Below are positions 26,923 through 34,878 of a DNA stretch of 64,000 nt, piece by piece. The stretch lies in contig NZ_CP099398.1 of the NCBI RefSeq assembly GCF_024721175.1, positions 62,001-126,000 on the forward strand, given 5' to 3'. This stretch comes from Rhizobium sp. Pop5. GTDB taxonomy: Bacteria > Pseudomonadota > Alphaproteobacteria > Rhizobiales > Rhizobiaceae. The notes below the pieces were generated by a model that was given only the letters and a program-made list of their open reading frames with translations, had not been told where the DNA came from and searched no databases. The stretch's first letter is position 1, and every line of letters begins with the position of its first letter. A program made the translations under genes and the position numbers.

Positions 26923-27749
26923 ATATCATGATCACATCGGCCCTTGCGAGATCACCGATCACTTCGCCCGCGCGCAAAGTCCTTCCGAAGGCCGCCATGC
27001 TCGCCCTCTGCCTGTTCCTCGCCGCCTGCAGCCAGGACGTGCTGACGGGACTCGATCAGCGCGATGCGTTGGATGCTCAGGTCCTGCTCGAACGCGCCGG
27101 CATCTCCGTCACCATGAAGAGCGAAAAGGGCGGGACCTATGCGATCGCCGCTGAATCAGCCGATCATGCCCGGGCGATCGAGTTGCTGGCGGGCGCCGGT
27201 CTGCCGCGTCAGTCGTTCGGAAATGTCGCCGAACTCTTTCCCGGCAACGGCTTCCTTGTGACGCCTTACGAACAAAAAGCCCGGATGAGCTACGCCATCG
27301 AGCAGCAGCTTGCCGAAACGCTTTCGGGGCTTGACGGCGTGGCGACGGCGCGCGTCCATGTGGTGCTGCCGGAGGAAAACGGCCGCGGGCTCATCAAGGA
27401 AAAGGCGAGGGCGGCGGCCGTGTTGCAATATCGCCCCGGCGCCAATCTCAACGAGATCGACATGAAAAGCCGGTCCGTTCTGGTCAACAGCATCCGTGAT
27501 CTCTCTTACGAAGATGTCTCGGTGGTGGTCAGCCCCTGGTCGGAGGTCGGCGCGCCGGCGGCCCCGCCGGCAACGGCAGCATCGGCCCCGGCGGCAACCG
27601 TGACGCCGGCACCCGCCGCAGCGCCATTCTCGATGGTGCAAAGCGCTCTCTCGGCTTTCAAGGCCCCCAATCTGGCCGTGATCGGCGCAATTATCCTCGC
27701 CATCGGGGCATGCCTGCTGCTGCTGTTGCCGCAGCGGAAGGAGCGCTGA
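26919..27749 (+). CDS. sctJ: T3SS inner-ring lipoprotein SctJ (HrcJ/RhcJ, YscJ/FliF family)
   Basis: 276 residues from GTG 26919, which overlaps the sctI stop; an ATG at 26928 is equally usable. A lipoprotein signal ends in the lipobox LAAC (AMLALCLFLAACSQDVLTGL). The ring-building motifs follow: RDALDAQVLLERAGISV, YAIAAESADHARAIELL, ARMSYAIEQQLAETL, VATARVHVVLP and VLVNSIRDLSYEDVSVVVSP. A Pro/Ala-rich linker and one C-terminal membrane helix (LAVIGAIILAIGACLLLLLP) complete it. SctJ forms the inner-membrane ring of the basal body with SctD. Excellent family match. Confidence 0.93.
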   Translation: MNIMITSALARSPITSPARKVLPKAAMLALCLFLAACSQDVLTGLDQRDALDAQVLLERAGISVTMKSEKGGTYAIAAESADHARAIELLAGAGLPRQSFGNVAELFPGNGFLVTPYEQKARMSYAIEQQLAETLSGLDGVATARVHVVLPEENGRGLIKEKARAAAVLQYRPGANLNEIDMKSRSVLVNSIRDLSYEDVSVVVSPWSEVGAPAAPPATAASAPAATVTPAPAAAPFSMVQSALSAFKAPNLAVIGAIILAIGACLLLLLPQRKER

Positions 27750-27751
27750 GC

Positions 27752-28381
27752 ATGCGCACGCCGCGTTCGGACGGCGAGGCGATCTCGGATGCGGCGAGGA
27801 TCCGCAGGGCAGCGCTGCTTTCCGCGGATATGCTGACGGCCGCCCGATGGGATGGGACCGCGCCGCTCCTTGCCGATGGGTCTACCCTGTCGCGGCGGCT
27901 GCACCGGCGGCTTTTCACGGAGATCGCAGAAGCCCATGGCGACCCCGCCACATTTGCCGACGGCGCCCGCCGCCTGATTTCCATGGACGCGGACGGACTC
28001 GCAAAGGCCGCGTTCCGGGCGGGCTTCGCCTATCATCTCGCAGCCTTCTGCCCCGCGGTCGATCGCCCGACCCTTGCGAGGCTCAGGGCCGCCTACGGCG
28101 AGGAAGCGGTCGCATTCGCCCTCGGCCACATCAATCTTTCCACGGCAACGCCGCCGCTTGATCTGTTGAGCGAGCAGGCAAGGCATGTCGTCGAGGCCGA
28201 TGGCTGGTCGATGCTGACGCTTCTGGCAGACGAATATCGGATCTCTGCGGCATGGCGGTGGGCGGGCTGGCGCGACATGGCCGAAAACGGCTCGGCTTCC
28301 CTGTTGAAGAGCCCGGCGCTCGTTCTGGCGACGGCCGCCGTCGACGAGGTCGCCTCCACACAGGAAGGCGCCGGACGATGA
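27752..28381 (+). CDS. sctK: T3SS accessory cytosolic protein SctK-like (HrpB4 position)
   Basis: 209 residues from ATG 27752, which follows GGAAGGAGCGCTGAGC and lies 2 bases after the sctJ stop. No membrane segment. The sequence is Ala/Leu-rich and poorly conserved, as SctK proteins are. In the order J-K-L-N, SctK is the sorting-platform adaptor linking SctD to the SctQ pods. Its stop overlaps the sctL start (ATGA), so translation is coupled. Family membership is inferred from synteny and size; I see no diagnostic motif. Confidence 0.6.
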   Translation: MRTPRSDGEAISDAARIRRAALLSADMLTAARWDGTAPLLADGSTLSRRLHRRLFTEIAEAHGDPATFADGARRLISMDADGLAKAAFRAGFAYHLAAFCPAVDRPTLARLRAAYGEEAVAFALGHINLSTATPPLDLLSEQARHVVEADGWSMLTLLADEYRISAAWRWAGWRDMAENGSASLLKSPALVLATAAVDEVASTQEGAGR

Positions 28382-28941
28382 GCTCGGGATTTGCACGCCA
28401 CGACCGCATCATTCCGGCGGAAAACTTCGGCCAGATCAGGGAGGCGGCGCAAATTCTGGCGGCTGCCCGCCAGGACGCCGCCCAATCCCAGGCCACACTT
28501 GCAGCCGCCAGCGAGCAGGCCGCCCAAAACGGCTATCGCGACGGGTTCGAACAGGGCGTTCGTGATGCCGCCGCACGGCTTGCCGCCTCGCTCGGAAAAG
28601 CCGAACAGGAGATTGCCAATCTCGACAGCTGGGTCGAGGCGGTGGTTCTGAAATCGGTCGGATTGATCCTCGGATCGATGGAGGCCGACGAACGCACCAG
28701 GCGATTGGTCCGCCACGCCATATCCCAGACCGCAGAGGCCCAGGAGATCGCCCTCCATGTCGCCCCCGAGGATGCCGCCATGATCGCCCAGGCAATTGCG
28801 GATATCGATCATCGCATCACTATCGAAACGGATCCGCTGATGTCTGCCGGCGAGATCGTCCTGGAGACATCGGCGGGACGAAGCCAGATCGGCTTGAAAG
28901 ACCAGCTCGCCACCGTGATCGAGGCCCTCGTCCATGGCTGA
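28378..28941 (+). CDS. sctL: T3SS ATPase regulator SctL (HrcL/RhcL, FliH family)
   Basis: 187 residues from ATG 28378 (ATGA overlap with sctK). The N-terminal half is a long Ala/Gln-rich coiled coil (IREAAQILAAARQDAAQSQA) and the C-terminal half is the FliH/HrpE-like globular part (VLKSVGLILGSMEADERTRR, IETDPLMSAGEIVLETSAGR). SctL dimers hold the ATPase SctN at the export gate. The sctN start lies inside its last codons. Confidence 0.85.
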   Translation: MSSGFARHDRIIPAENFGQIREAAQILAAARQDAAQSQATLAAASEQAAQNGYRDGFEQGVRDAAARLAASLGKAEQEIANLDSWVEAVVLKSVGLILGSMEADERTRRLVRHAISQTAEAQEIALHVAPEDAAMIAQAIADIDHRITIETDPLMSAGEIVLETSAGRSQIGLKDQLATVIEALVHG

Positions 28942-30253
28942 CGCATTGCTTCGCATGGAGCGGACGCTCGAACAGACGGACGTGCGACGGCAGAGCGGCC
29001 GCGTGACGAGTGTTTCGGGCCTGCTGGTGCGGGCGCTCATCCCCTCGGTTCGGATCGGCGAGCTCTGCGAACTGCATGAGCCGGGCAGGGGCCGCATCGG
29101 CCTCGCCGATGTCGTCGGTATCGACGGCGAGACGGCACTTCTCTCGCTTCACGGCGAAACCCGCGGCATCTCCCAGCGCACGGAAATCGTCCCGACCGGC
29201 CGGGAGCCGGCGATCTCTGTCGGCAACTTCCTGCTCGGCGCGATCGTCGATGCGCACGGCAACGTCCTGCGTCCCTCCGCCAATCCGGCCGGCGAGGACG
29301 CGCGTTTCCTGCAGCCGCTCTACGGCCAGCCGGTCAACCCCTTGTCGCGCCGTCCCATCCGCCAGCCGTTCACCTCGGGAATTGCCGCCCTGGACGGATT
29401 GCTGACCTGCGGGCAGGGCCAGCGCATCGGTATTTTCGGCGCGCCTGGCGCCGGCAAGTCGACGCTGGTGTCCCAGATCGTCGCCAACAACAAGGCCGAT
29501 GTGATCGTCTGCGCCCTGGTGGGCGAACGCGGACGCGAGGTCGGCGAATTCGTTGCCGGCAACATGCCGGAAGGCGTCCCCTCGAATGTGACGCTGGTTG
29601 TCGCCACATCCGACCGCCCGGCGCTGGAGCGGTTCAAGGCGGTGATGACGGCAACGGCGATCGCCGAATATTTTCGCGAGCAGGGAAAACACGTGCTGCT
29701 CGTCATCGACAGCGTCACCCGCATGGCCCGCGCCTTGCGCGAAGTGGGGCTTGCCGCCGGCGAACCGCCGGTGCGGCGCGGCTTTCCGCCTTCCGTATTC
29801 GCCGTCCTGCCGCAAATCTTCGAGCGTGCCGGCAACAGCGCAAACGGCATGATGACGGCTTTCTATACGGTGCTCGTCGAAGGCGAAGAGCAAGACGATC
29901 CGATTGCCGAAGAAACCAGATCGCTGCTGGACGGCCATATCGTGCTCTCCGACAAGATTGCCAAGGCAGGCAATTTTCCGGCGATCGATGTGCTGGCCAG
30001 CCGAAGCCGGACGATGAGCGCAGTGGTGAGCGAGAGCCATCGCCAGGCAGCCGACAGGCTGCGCGCCCTGCTTGCCCTCTATGACGAGGTGGAACTGCTG
30101 ATCCGCGTCGGCGAATATCGCCAGGGGCGCGACGCAGCCGTCGACGAGGCCGTCGCCAAACACGGGCTCATCCAGCGCTTCCTGTTTGACGGCCAGGGCA
30201 AGCCGCAGCCGTTCGGCGCGATCGTCGAAGCGCTCGAGGAGCTTGTCCGATGA
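28934..30253 (+). CDS. sctN: T3SS ATPase SctN (HrcN/RhcN)
   Basis: 439 residues, the normal length. Walker A is GIFGAPGAGKSTL, Walker B is LLVIDSVTRMARAL, and the conserved GERGREVGEF, RRGFPPSVFAVLPQ and TAFYTVLVEGEEQDDPI are all present, with DGHIVLSDKIA and PAIDVLASRSR in the C-terminal domain. It unfolds substrates and strips chaperones at the cytoplasmic face of the export gate. ATG 28934 lies inside sctL (8-base overlap), and the stop overlaps sctQ. The catalytic residues are complete, so this core part is not decayed. Confidence 0.96.
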   Translation: MADALLRMERTLEQTDVRRQSGRVTSVSGLLVRALIPSVRIGELCELHEPGRGRIGLADVVGIDGETALLSLHGETRGISQRTEIVPTGREPAISVGNFLLGAIVDAHGNVLRPSANPAGEDARFLQPLYGQPVNPLSRRPIRQPFTSGIAALDGLLTCGQGQRIGIFGAPGAGKSTLVSQIVANNKADVIVCALVGERGREVGEFVAGNMPEGVPSNVTLVVATSDRPALERFKAVMTATAIAEYFREQGKHVLLVIDSVTRMARALREVGLAAGEPPVRRGFPPSVFAVLPQIFERAGNSANGMMTAFYTVLVEGEEQDDPIAEETRSLLDGHIVLSDKIAKAGNFPAIDVLASRSRTMSAVVSESHRQAADRLRALLALYDEVELLIRVGEYRQGRDAAVDEAVAKHGLIQRFLFDGQGKPQPFGAIVEALEELVR

Positions 30254-31269
30254 ATATCGCCGCGCCCGCATGGCCCCGCTCATCGATGGCCGGGAGCTTC
30301 TTTTCCCGTTCCGGCACGACGATGCGCGCCGCCTGGCAAATTCCGGTCCGGGAGCAGACGCTTTCCGTTCGCCCGCTGTCCCCCGATATCGCAGCCGCGC
30401 GGATTGCCGATCCAGTCGGCATTCTCTGCCGCGTCGGCGAACGGGAGCAGACGCTGATTGCGTCGGCCGGCGCATTGTGGTTGCTGGCCGAAAGGCTTGA
30501 ACCGCTGCTCCTCTGGGAAAAACTGTCACCGCACGAACAGGCGGCGGTGGTCGAACATCAGTTCGTCGAGGCCTTCGAGGAAATCGAGAACAAGATCGGC
30601 ATCAGCCTGTCGCTGCTGCAGATCGGTGCAGAGCCGCAGCCGGATTTCAGCGGCAATTTCGGCTTCGAAATCGGCTGGAGCGGCATGAGCCTGCCCTTGA
30701 GCGGCCGTTTCGATGAAACCTTCCTTGCCGGCCTCGTCGGCTGGGCAAGCCGCCTACCGCGCCGCACGCTCAATGCCCTGACGACGGCGGTCAACATCCG
30801 GCGCGGTTATGCCGTGCTGTCGGTCGGTCAGATCAAATCCCTGCGATTGGGGGACGGCATCGTCATCGATGGGGGGGCAGCGGAGACCGTGGTCGCGATC
30901 ACGGGTGAACGTTACCTCGCAACCTGCATGCGCTCGGACAAAGGCGCGGTCCTCACCGAGCCGCTCCTGTCGACGCCAACCGGACCAATGAGGCATTTCA
31001 TGACGAATGACACCGTCGATCAGGAATTGCAGGGCGAGCCGCGTCCGTCGCCTGTCGATAGCATCCCGATCAAGCTGGTCTTCGATGCCGGACGGCTGGA
31101 GTTGCCGCTGCGCGCACTCGAGACGATCGGCGAGGGCTATGTGTTCAACCTCGACAGGCCATTGTCGGACGCCGTCGATATCATCGCCCAGGGCCGCATT
31201 ATCGGACGGGGCGAAATCATTTCCGTGGATGGGTTGAGCGCCGTTCGCGTCACGGCGCTGCACGACTGA
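30250..31269 (+). CDS. sctQ: T3SS C-ring/sorting-platform protein SctQ (HrcQ/RhcQ)
   Basis: 339 residues, a single fused SctQ rather than the split HrcQA/QB form. Start ATGA overlaps the sctN stop. The N-terminal part is variable (GTTMRAAWQIPVREQTLSV). Two SPOA-like domains are visible: one around RRGYAVLSVGQIKSLRLGDG, the second near the end, IPIKLVFDAGRLELPLRALE, followed by GYVFNLDRPLSDAVDIIAQG and GEIISVDGLSAVRVT. SctQ forms the cytoplasmic pods where substrates are sorted. The sctR start overlaps its stop by one base. Confidence 0.9.
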   Translation: MNIAAPAWPRSSMAGSFFSRSGTTMRAAWQIPVREQTLSVRPLSPDIAAARIADPVGILCRVGEREQTLIASAGALWLLAERLEPLLLWEKLSPHEQAAVVEHQFVEAFEEIENKIGISLSLLQIGAEPQPDFSGNFGFEIGWSGMSLPLSGRFDETFLAGLVGWASRLPRRTLNALTTAVNIRRGYAVLSVGQIKSLRLGDGIVIDGGAAETVVAITGERYLATCMRSDKGAVLTEPLLSTPTGPMRHFMTNDTVDQELQGEPRPSPVDSIPIKLVFDAGRLELPLRALETIGEGYVFNLDRPLSDAVDIIAQGRIIGRGEIISVDGLSAVRVTALHD

Positions 31270-31922
31270 TGGAACAGAGCTTTCCTCTTGCCCAGAGCCT
31301 CGCGGCAATGGCGGCGATCTCGATGCTGCCGGTCATTGCCGTGATCGCAACCTCCTTCACCAAGATTTCAGTCGTCCTGCTGATCGTGCGCAATGCGATC
31401 GGCATCCAGCAGACGCCGCCGAATCTCCTGGTCTTTGCGATTGCCATCGTGCTCTCGGCCTTCGTGATGAACCCGGTGCTGCAAAACAGCTGGCAATTGC
31501 TGCTCGCCCATAGCGGCGATTTCGGCACGGTCAGTGGCATGGCGGACGGCATGATCAAAGTGGCAGCGCCGCTGAAGGATTTCATGCTGAAATTTTCCGA
31601 CGCCGAGGTGCGCGACTTTTTCGTGCAGGCGTCGCAGAAGATCTGGGCAAACGCGCCGGCAACCCCCATTGCCTCCGACGATATCACCGTGCTGACGCCG
31701 AGCTTCCTCGTTTCGGAACTGACGCGGGCCTTTGAAATCGGATTTCTGATCTATCTGCCCTTCCTGATGATCGACTTCGCCGTCTCCGCCATTCTGGTGG
31801 CGCTCGGCATGCAGATGATGTCCCCGACCGTGGTGTCGACACCGCTGAAGCTGCTGCTGTTCGTCTCGATCGACGGCTGGCGGCGATTGCTGGAAGGTCT
31901 GGTGCTGTCCTATGCGCAGTGA
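31269..31922 (+). CDS. sctR: T3SS export-gate protein SctR (HrcR/RhcR)
   Basis: 217 residues, the normal size. Family signatures include SMLPVIAVIATSFTKISVVL, RNAIGIQQTPPN, VLTPSFLVSELTRAFEIGF and FLMIDFAVSAILVALGMQMM, ending in the helix with SPTVVSTPLKLLLFVSIDGW. Four membrane helices; five copies form the core of the export gate with SctS and SctT. It begins one base before the end of sctQ. Confidence 0.95.
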   Translation: MEQSFPLAQSLAAMAAISMLPVIAVIATSFTKISVVLLIVRNAIGIQQTPPNLLVFAIAIVLSAFVMNPVLQNSWQLLLAHSGDFGTVSGMADGMIKVAAPLKDFMLKFSDAEVRDFFVQASQKIWANAPATPIASDDITVLTPSFLVSELTRAFEIGFLIYLPFLMIDFAVSAILVALGMQMMSPTVVSTPLKLLLFVSIDGWRRLLEGLVLSYAQ

Positions 31923-31987
31923 GCATCGCGCCTTGACGAAAGCCCCGGTTCGAGCGCCTGCCGCGCCCACGCGAAAGGCCTGCCGTC

Positions 31988-32257
31988 ATGGGTGAAGACC
32001 AGGTCGCAGCCGAAATCGGCATGTCCGTCATGGCGACCTTCGCCTTGGCCGGCCCCATTCTAGGCCTGGCCGCGCTTCTCGGGCTGATCATCGCCATTTT
32101 CCAGGCGGCAACGCAAATCCAGGAGCAGACCATCGCGCAGATCGTCAAGATTTTCGTGATCTCCATCACCCTGCTGCTGTTCGGCCGGGTGCTGGCAACG
32201 CCGCTGATCGAACATTCCGTTCATATCCTGAACGACTTCCCGACCATGGTTCAGTGA
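31988..32257 (+). CDS. sctS: T3SS export-gate protein SctS (HrcS/RhcS)
   Basis: 89 residues with two membrane helices: MATFALAGPILGLAALLGLIIAIF and IVKIFVISITLLLFGRVLA. The linking motif QAATQIQEQTI is the family signature. It is 65 bases after sctR, the largest gap in the operon, and 10 bases before sctT. ATG 31988 is the only good start. Confidence 0.93.
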   Translation: MGEDQVAAEIGMSVMATFALAGPILGLAALLGLIIAIFQAATQIQEQTIAQIVKIFVISITLLLFGRVLATPLIEHSVHILNDFPTMVQ

Positions 32258-32267
32258 GGCGGGGCGG

Positions 32268-33077
32268 ATGGGGCCGGATCATCTTCCGCTCGTCGGCATC
32301 GAGGTCGCGGCACCGGCCGCGGCGATGCTCGGCGCCGCCCGCGCGCTCGGGATCCTGCTGATCTTCCCGATCTTCTCGCTGTTCAGCATCGTCGGCATTC
32401 TGCGTTTCGGCCTGGCAATCGGCCTTTCGGCGCCCTCCGTCGCCTTCGCCTATTCGGTGCTGGCTCTCGGAGATACGTCCTGGTTCGATCTGGCCGCCCT
32501 TTCGATGAAGGAACTTTGCTTCGGGGCGCTTATCGGCATGGGGCTCGGCATTCCCTTTTGGGCGGCCCAGGCGGCGGGTGATATGACCGATGTCTATCGC
32601 GGCGCCAATGCCGCCAATCTCTTCGACCAGATCAACGCGCTGGAAACCGCGCCGCTCGGTTCGCTGATGATGTCGATCGCCCTGGTGCTTTTCGTCAGCG
32701 CCGGCGGCATCATCGATCTGGTCGCGATTTTCTACAAGTCGTTCGAGTTCTGGCCGCTCTTCAAGCTCATGCCCGCCATGCCCGACGATCCGCTCGACAT
32801 GATCCTCGGTGTATTCGGCCGGCTGTTCAAAGCGGCCGGATTGCTTGCCGCCCCGTTCATGATCGTCACCTGCGCGCTCGAATTGTCGCTGGCCTTCGTT
32901 GGCCGCTCGTCGAAACAATTCCCGCTGAACGATAGCCTGCCGGCCATCAAGAACTTCGCGGTCGTGGTCATTCTCGTCATCTACACGGCCTTTATCTCCA
33001 GCTATTTCCACGATCTCTGGATCGACGGATTCAACGAGGTGAAAGCCATGCTGGAGGTGACCCATGGCCAAAAATGA
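32268..33077 (+). CDS. sctT: T3SS export-gate protein SctT (HrcT/RhcT)
   Basis: 269 residues with about six membrane helices. Typical motifs are ARALGILLIFPIFS, KELCFGALIGMGLGIPFWAA, GDMTDVYRGANAANLFDQ and SLMMSIALVLFVSAGGI. The C-terminal part is longer than the transmembrane core. It overlaps sctU by 14 bases, so the two are translationally coupled. It caps the SctR pentamer in the export gate. Confidence 0.93.
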   Translation: MGPDHLPLVGIEVAAPAAAMLGAARALGILLIFPIFSLFSIVGILRFGLAIGLSAPSVAFAYSVLALGDTSWFDLAALSMKELCFGALIGMGLGIPFWAAQAAGDMTDVYRGANAANLFDQINALETAPLGSLMMSIALVLFVSAGGIIDLVAIFYKSFEFWPLFKLMPAMPDDPLDMILGVFGRLFKAAGLLAAPFMIVTCALELSLAFVGRSSKQFPLNDSLPAIKNFAVVVILVIYTAFISSYFHDLWIDGFNEVKAMLEVTHGQK

Positions 33078-33861
33078 CGATACCGAGGAAAAACCCCTGC
33101 CGCCGAGCCGGGTGAAGCTCGATCGGCTCCGGCGCGAGGGCCAGGTTCCCCGCTCGAAGGAAATCCCGGTTGCGATCTCCGTCCTTGCCATCGCCGTCTA
33201 CGTCACCTGGGGCTTGCCTGCTATCCTCGAGGATTTCACCCGCAGTTTCGATAGCGGCCTGCAGTCCGCCGGACGGGCCGACCTCTCCGACGCCGTCACT
33301 GTCGGCTTGAGCGAAACCGGCGTGGCGCTGCTCGATCTCATCTGGCTGCCGCTTGCCACGGGTCTTGCCGCGACCATCCTGGTGTCGATCCTCGACGGGC
33401 AGGGGTTTCCCGTATCGTTCAAACATATGAGCTTCGATTTCACCCGGCTCAATCCGTTCGAGGGCATCAAGAGGCTTTTTTCGCTCGCGAGCATCGCCGA
33501 GTTCGTCAAGGGGCTCGTCAAGTTTGTCCTGCTCGCCACCGCCGGCGGCGGTGCGATCCTCTATTTCCTCAACAGCATCTTCTGGTCGCCTCTTTGCGGA
33601 GAAGCATGCACGCTCTCCGCGACAGCCCATCTCCTCGGCTCGATCCTCGTCATTGCCGCCGGCATCATGGTGGCCGCGGCGTTTTTCGATATCCGCATTT
33701 CGCGCGCGTTGTTCAGGCACGAACACCGCATGACCAAGACCGAGGCGCGGCGCGAATACAAGGATACCCAGGGCGACCCGAAGCTGAAATCGGCGCGCCG
33801 GCAAATCGGCGCGGAAATGCGCAGCAGCCCGCCGCGCAGGCAAGGACCAGGCCGGCAATGA
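33064..33861 (+). CDS. sctU: T3SS export switch SctU (HrcU/RhcU), lacking the C-terminal autoprotease domain
   Basis: 265 residues; the family usually has about 350. The N-terminal part is normal: KPLPPSRVKLDRLRREGQVP RSKEI, four membrane helices, FKHMSFDFTRLNPFEGIKRLF, and the linker helix with MTKTEARREYKDTQGDPKLK. The frame then ends in a low-complexity tail (RSSPPRRQGPGRQ) exactly where the cytoplasmic NPTH autocleavage domain should begin. In the other forward frame the sequence also stops by about 33894, so a single frameshift does not restore the domain, and no NPTH-containing frame is visible elsewhere in the window. The pectate-lyase-like gene starts its tail 60 bases away on the opposite strand. 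Confidence 0.9.
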   Translation: MAKNDDTEEKPLPPSRVKLDRLRREGQVPRSKEIPVAISVLAIAVYVTWGLPAILEDFTRSFDSGLQSAGRADLSDAVTVGLSETGVALLDLIWLPLATGLAATILVSILDGQGFPVSFKHMSFDFTRLNPFEGIKRLFSLASIAEFVKGLVKFVLLATAGGGAILYFLNSIFWSPLCGEACTLSATAHLLGSILVIAAGIMVAAAFFDIRISRALFRHEHRMTKTEARREYKDTQGDPKLKSARRQIGAEMRSSPPRRQGPGRQ

Positions 33862-33912
33862 AAAGCGGGAGCCTAAGCCGCCCGCTTGATCTTCGCTTTG
33901 CGGTTCCGGTGG

Positions 33913-33933
33913 TCGGGCGTCTCAGACGCCCGA
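33913..33933. terminator. strong hairpin between convergent sctU and hrpW-like genes
   Basis: TCGGGCGTC is exactly complementary to GACGCCCGA around a 3-base loop. The loop is the stop codon of the minus-strand pectate-lyase-like gene. There is no strong T-run on either side, so it may be a Rho-assisted or bidirectional terminator. Confidence 0.45.
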
Positions 33934-34845
33934 TTGGTTGTCACCTACACGCGTCCAGTTCTTCACATCGTCCAGCGTGATATCGGAGAGGAACGTCACG
34001 CTGGCAAGTGAGCTGTCGGTGCGGAAGACGTTGCTGCCGTGGGAGAACGCCCCGCCGTCGATGGTGACGTCGGCGTCGATCTGCTTGCCGCCGTTGGTGC
34101 GCACGAGCGTGGTAAAGCCGTCAGCGACGAAATCCTTCAGATAGAACCTCGTGTCGGCATTGATCTGGAAGATCTTGTCGGTCGCGCCCTTGGCGGAGCC
34201 ACCGACAATAGTGACGTCGCCGGCGCTTTTTACCGTCAGCGCATCCTCGCCGACATTCTGCCAATTGACGTTTTCGAGCGTCGCGCCGCCATAGACGTGG
34301 ATTCCGTCGGCGCCATTCTCGCCGAGATTGACATTCTTGAGCGTCGCGCCGTTCTTGAGAATGAACAGCGGCGATTGGGTTTCGGACTGGCCGCCATCGC
34401 CGAGCTTGGACGAGGCCGTATAGGTCGCGCCCTTGCCGTCGAACACGCCGCCATCCACGACGATCGGCTCGTTGACGACGATGACGCTGCCCTCTTTCGA
34501 GAGGTCGGGTTTTTCCGTCGTGGTCTGCAAAGTCGTGGCCTGTTTCTCGTCGGATGGATCCACCTTCTTGGAGTGGGATTGCCAGTTGATGTGCTTGCGC
34601 AGCAGATCCTTGGGGTCGGAATCCATGCCGTTTTCCGACGTTTCCCGCGACTTCGGCACATAGGAGGTCAGCGTCGGCGGGTTGCCGGAGAAATCTTCGA
34701 AGGGCGAGACCTTGCGGGTTCGGATGGCGGTGAAATCCGTGTCGGCCCTATTGCTGCCGCCAAGGCAATCGGACTCAAGGTCGAAACGGGAGGTTCTGTC
34801 GAAGTCTATGGGCCTTTGTCCATCTACGCCACACATTGCATTCAT
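33922..34845 (-). CDS. pectate-lyase-like secreted protein (HrpW-type harpin, PL3 family)
   Basis: 307 residues; the ATG at 34836 is an alternative start with better spacing from GGGG. There is no Sec signal. The N-terminal ~110 residues are polar and probably disordered, as expected for T3SS export. The C-terminal ~190 residues are a PL3-type parallel beta-helix: EPIVVDGGVFDGKGATY, SPLFILKNGATLKNVNLGEN, GADGIHVYGGATLENVNW, VGEDALTVKSAGDVTIVGGS, KGATDKIFQINADTRFYLKD. This is the HrpW layout of plant-pathogen T3SSs, where the protein is secreted and binds or loosens pectin. It sits between sctU and sctV within the secretion locus. Enzyme activity is not certain from sequence. Confidence 0.82.
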   Translation of the reverse strand: MNAMCGVDGQRPIDFDRTSRFDLESDCLGGSNRADTDFTAIRTRKVSPFEDFSGNPPTLTSYVPKSRETSENGMDSDPKDLLRKHINWQSHSKKVDPSDEKQATTLQTTTEKPDLSKEGSVIVVNEPIVVDGGVFDGKGATYTASSKLGDGGQSETQSPLFILKNGATLKNVNLGENGADGIHVYGGATLENVNWQNVGEDALTVKSAGDVTIVGGSAKGATDKIFQINADTRFYLKDFVADGFTTLVRTNGGKQIDADVTIDGGAFSHGSNVFRTDSSLASVTFLSDITLDDVKNWTRVGDNQSGV

Positions 34846-34878
34846 CCCCAGTTGGTCTCGTCTACTTCACTTGCTCTA

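Noticed and set aside
28820..30529. A 569-codon minus-strand frame
   Set aside because: Antisense shadow of sctN; typical Arg/Ala/His composition of a high-GC complementary strand.
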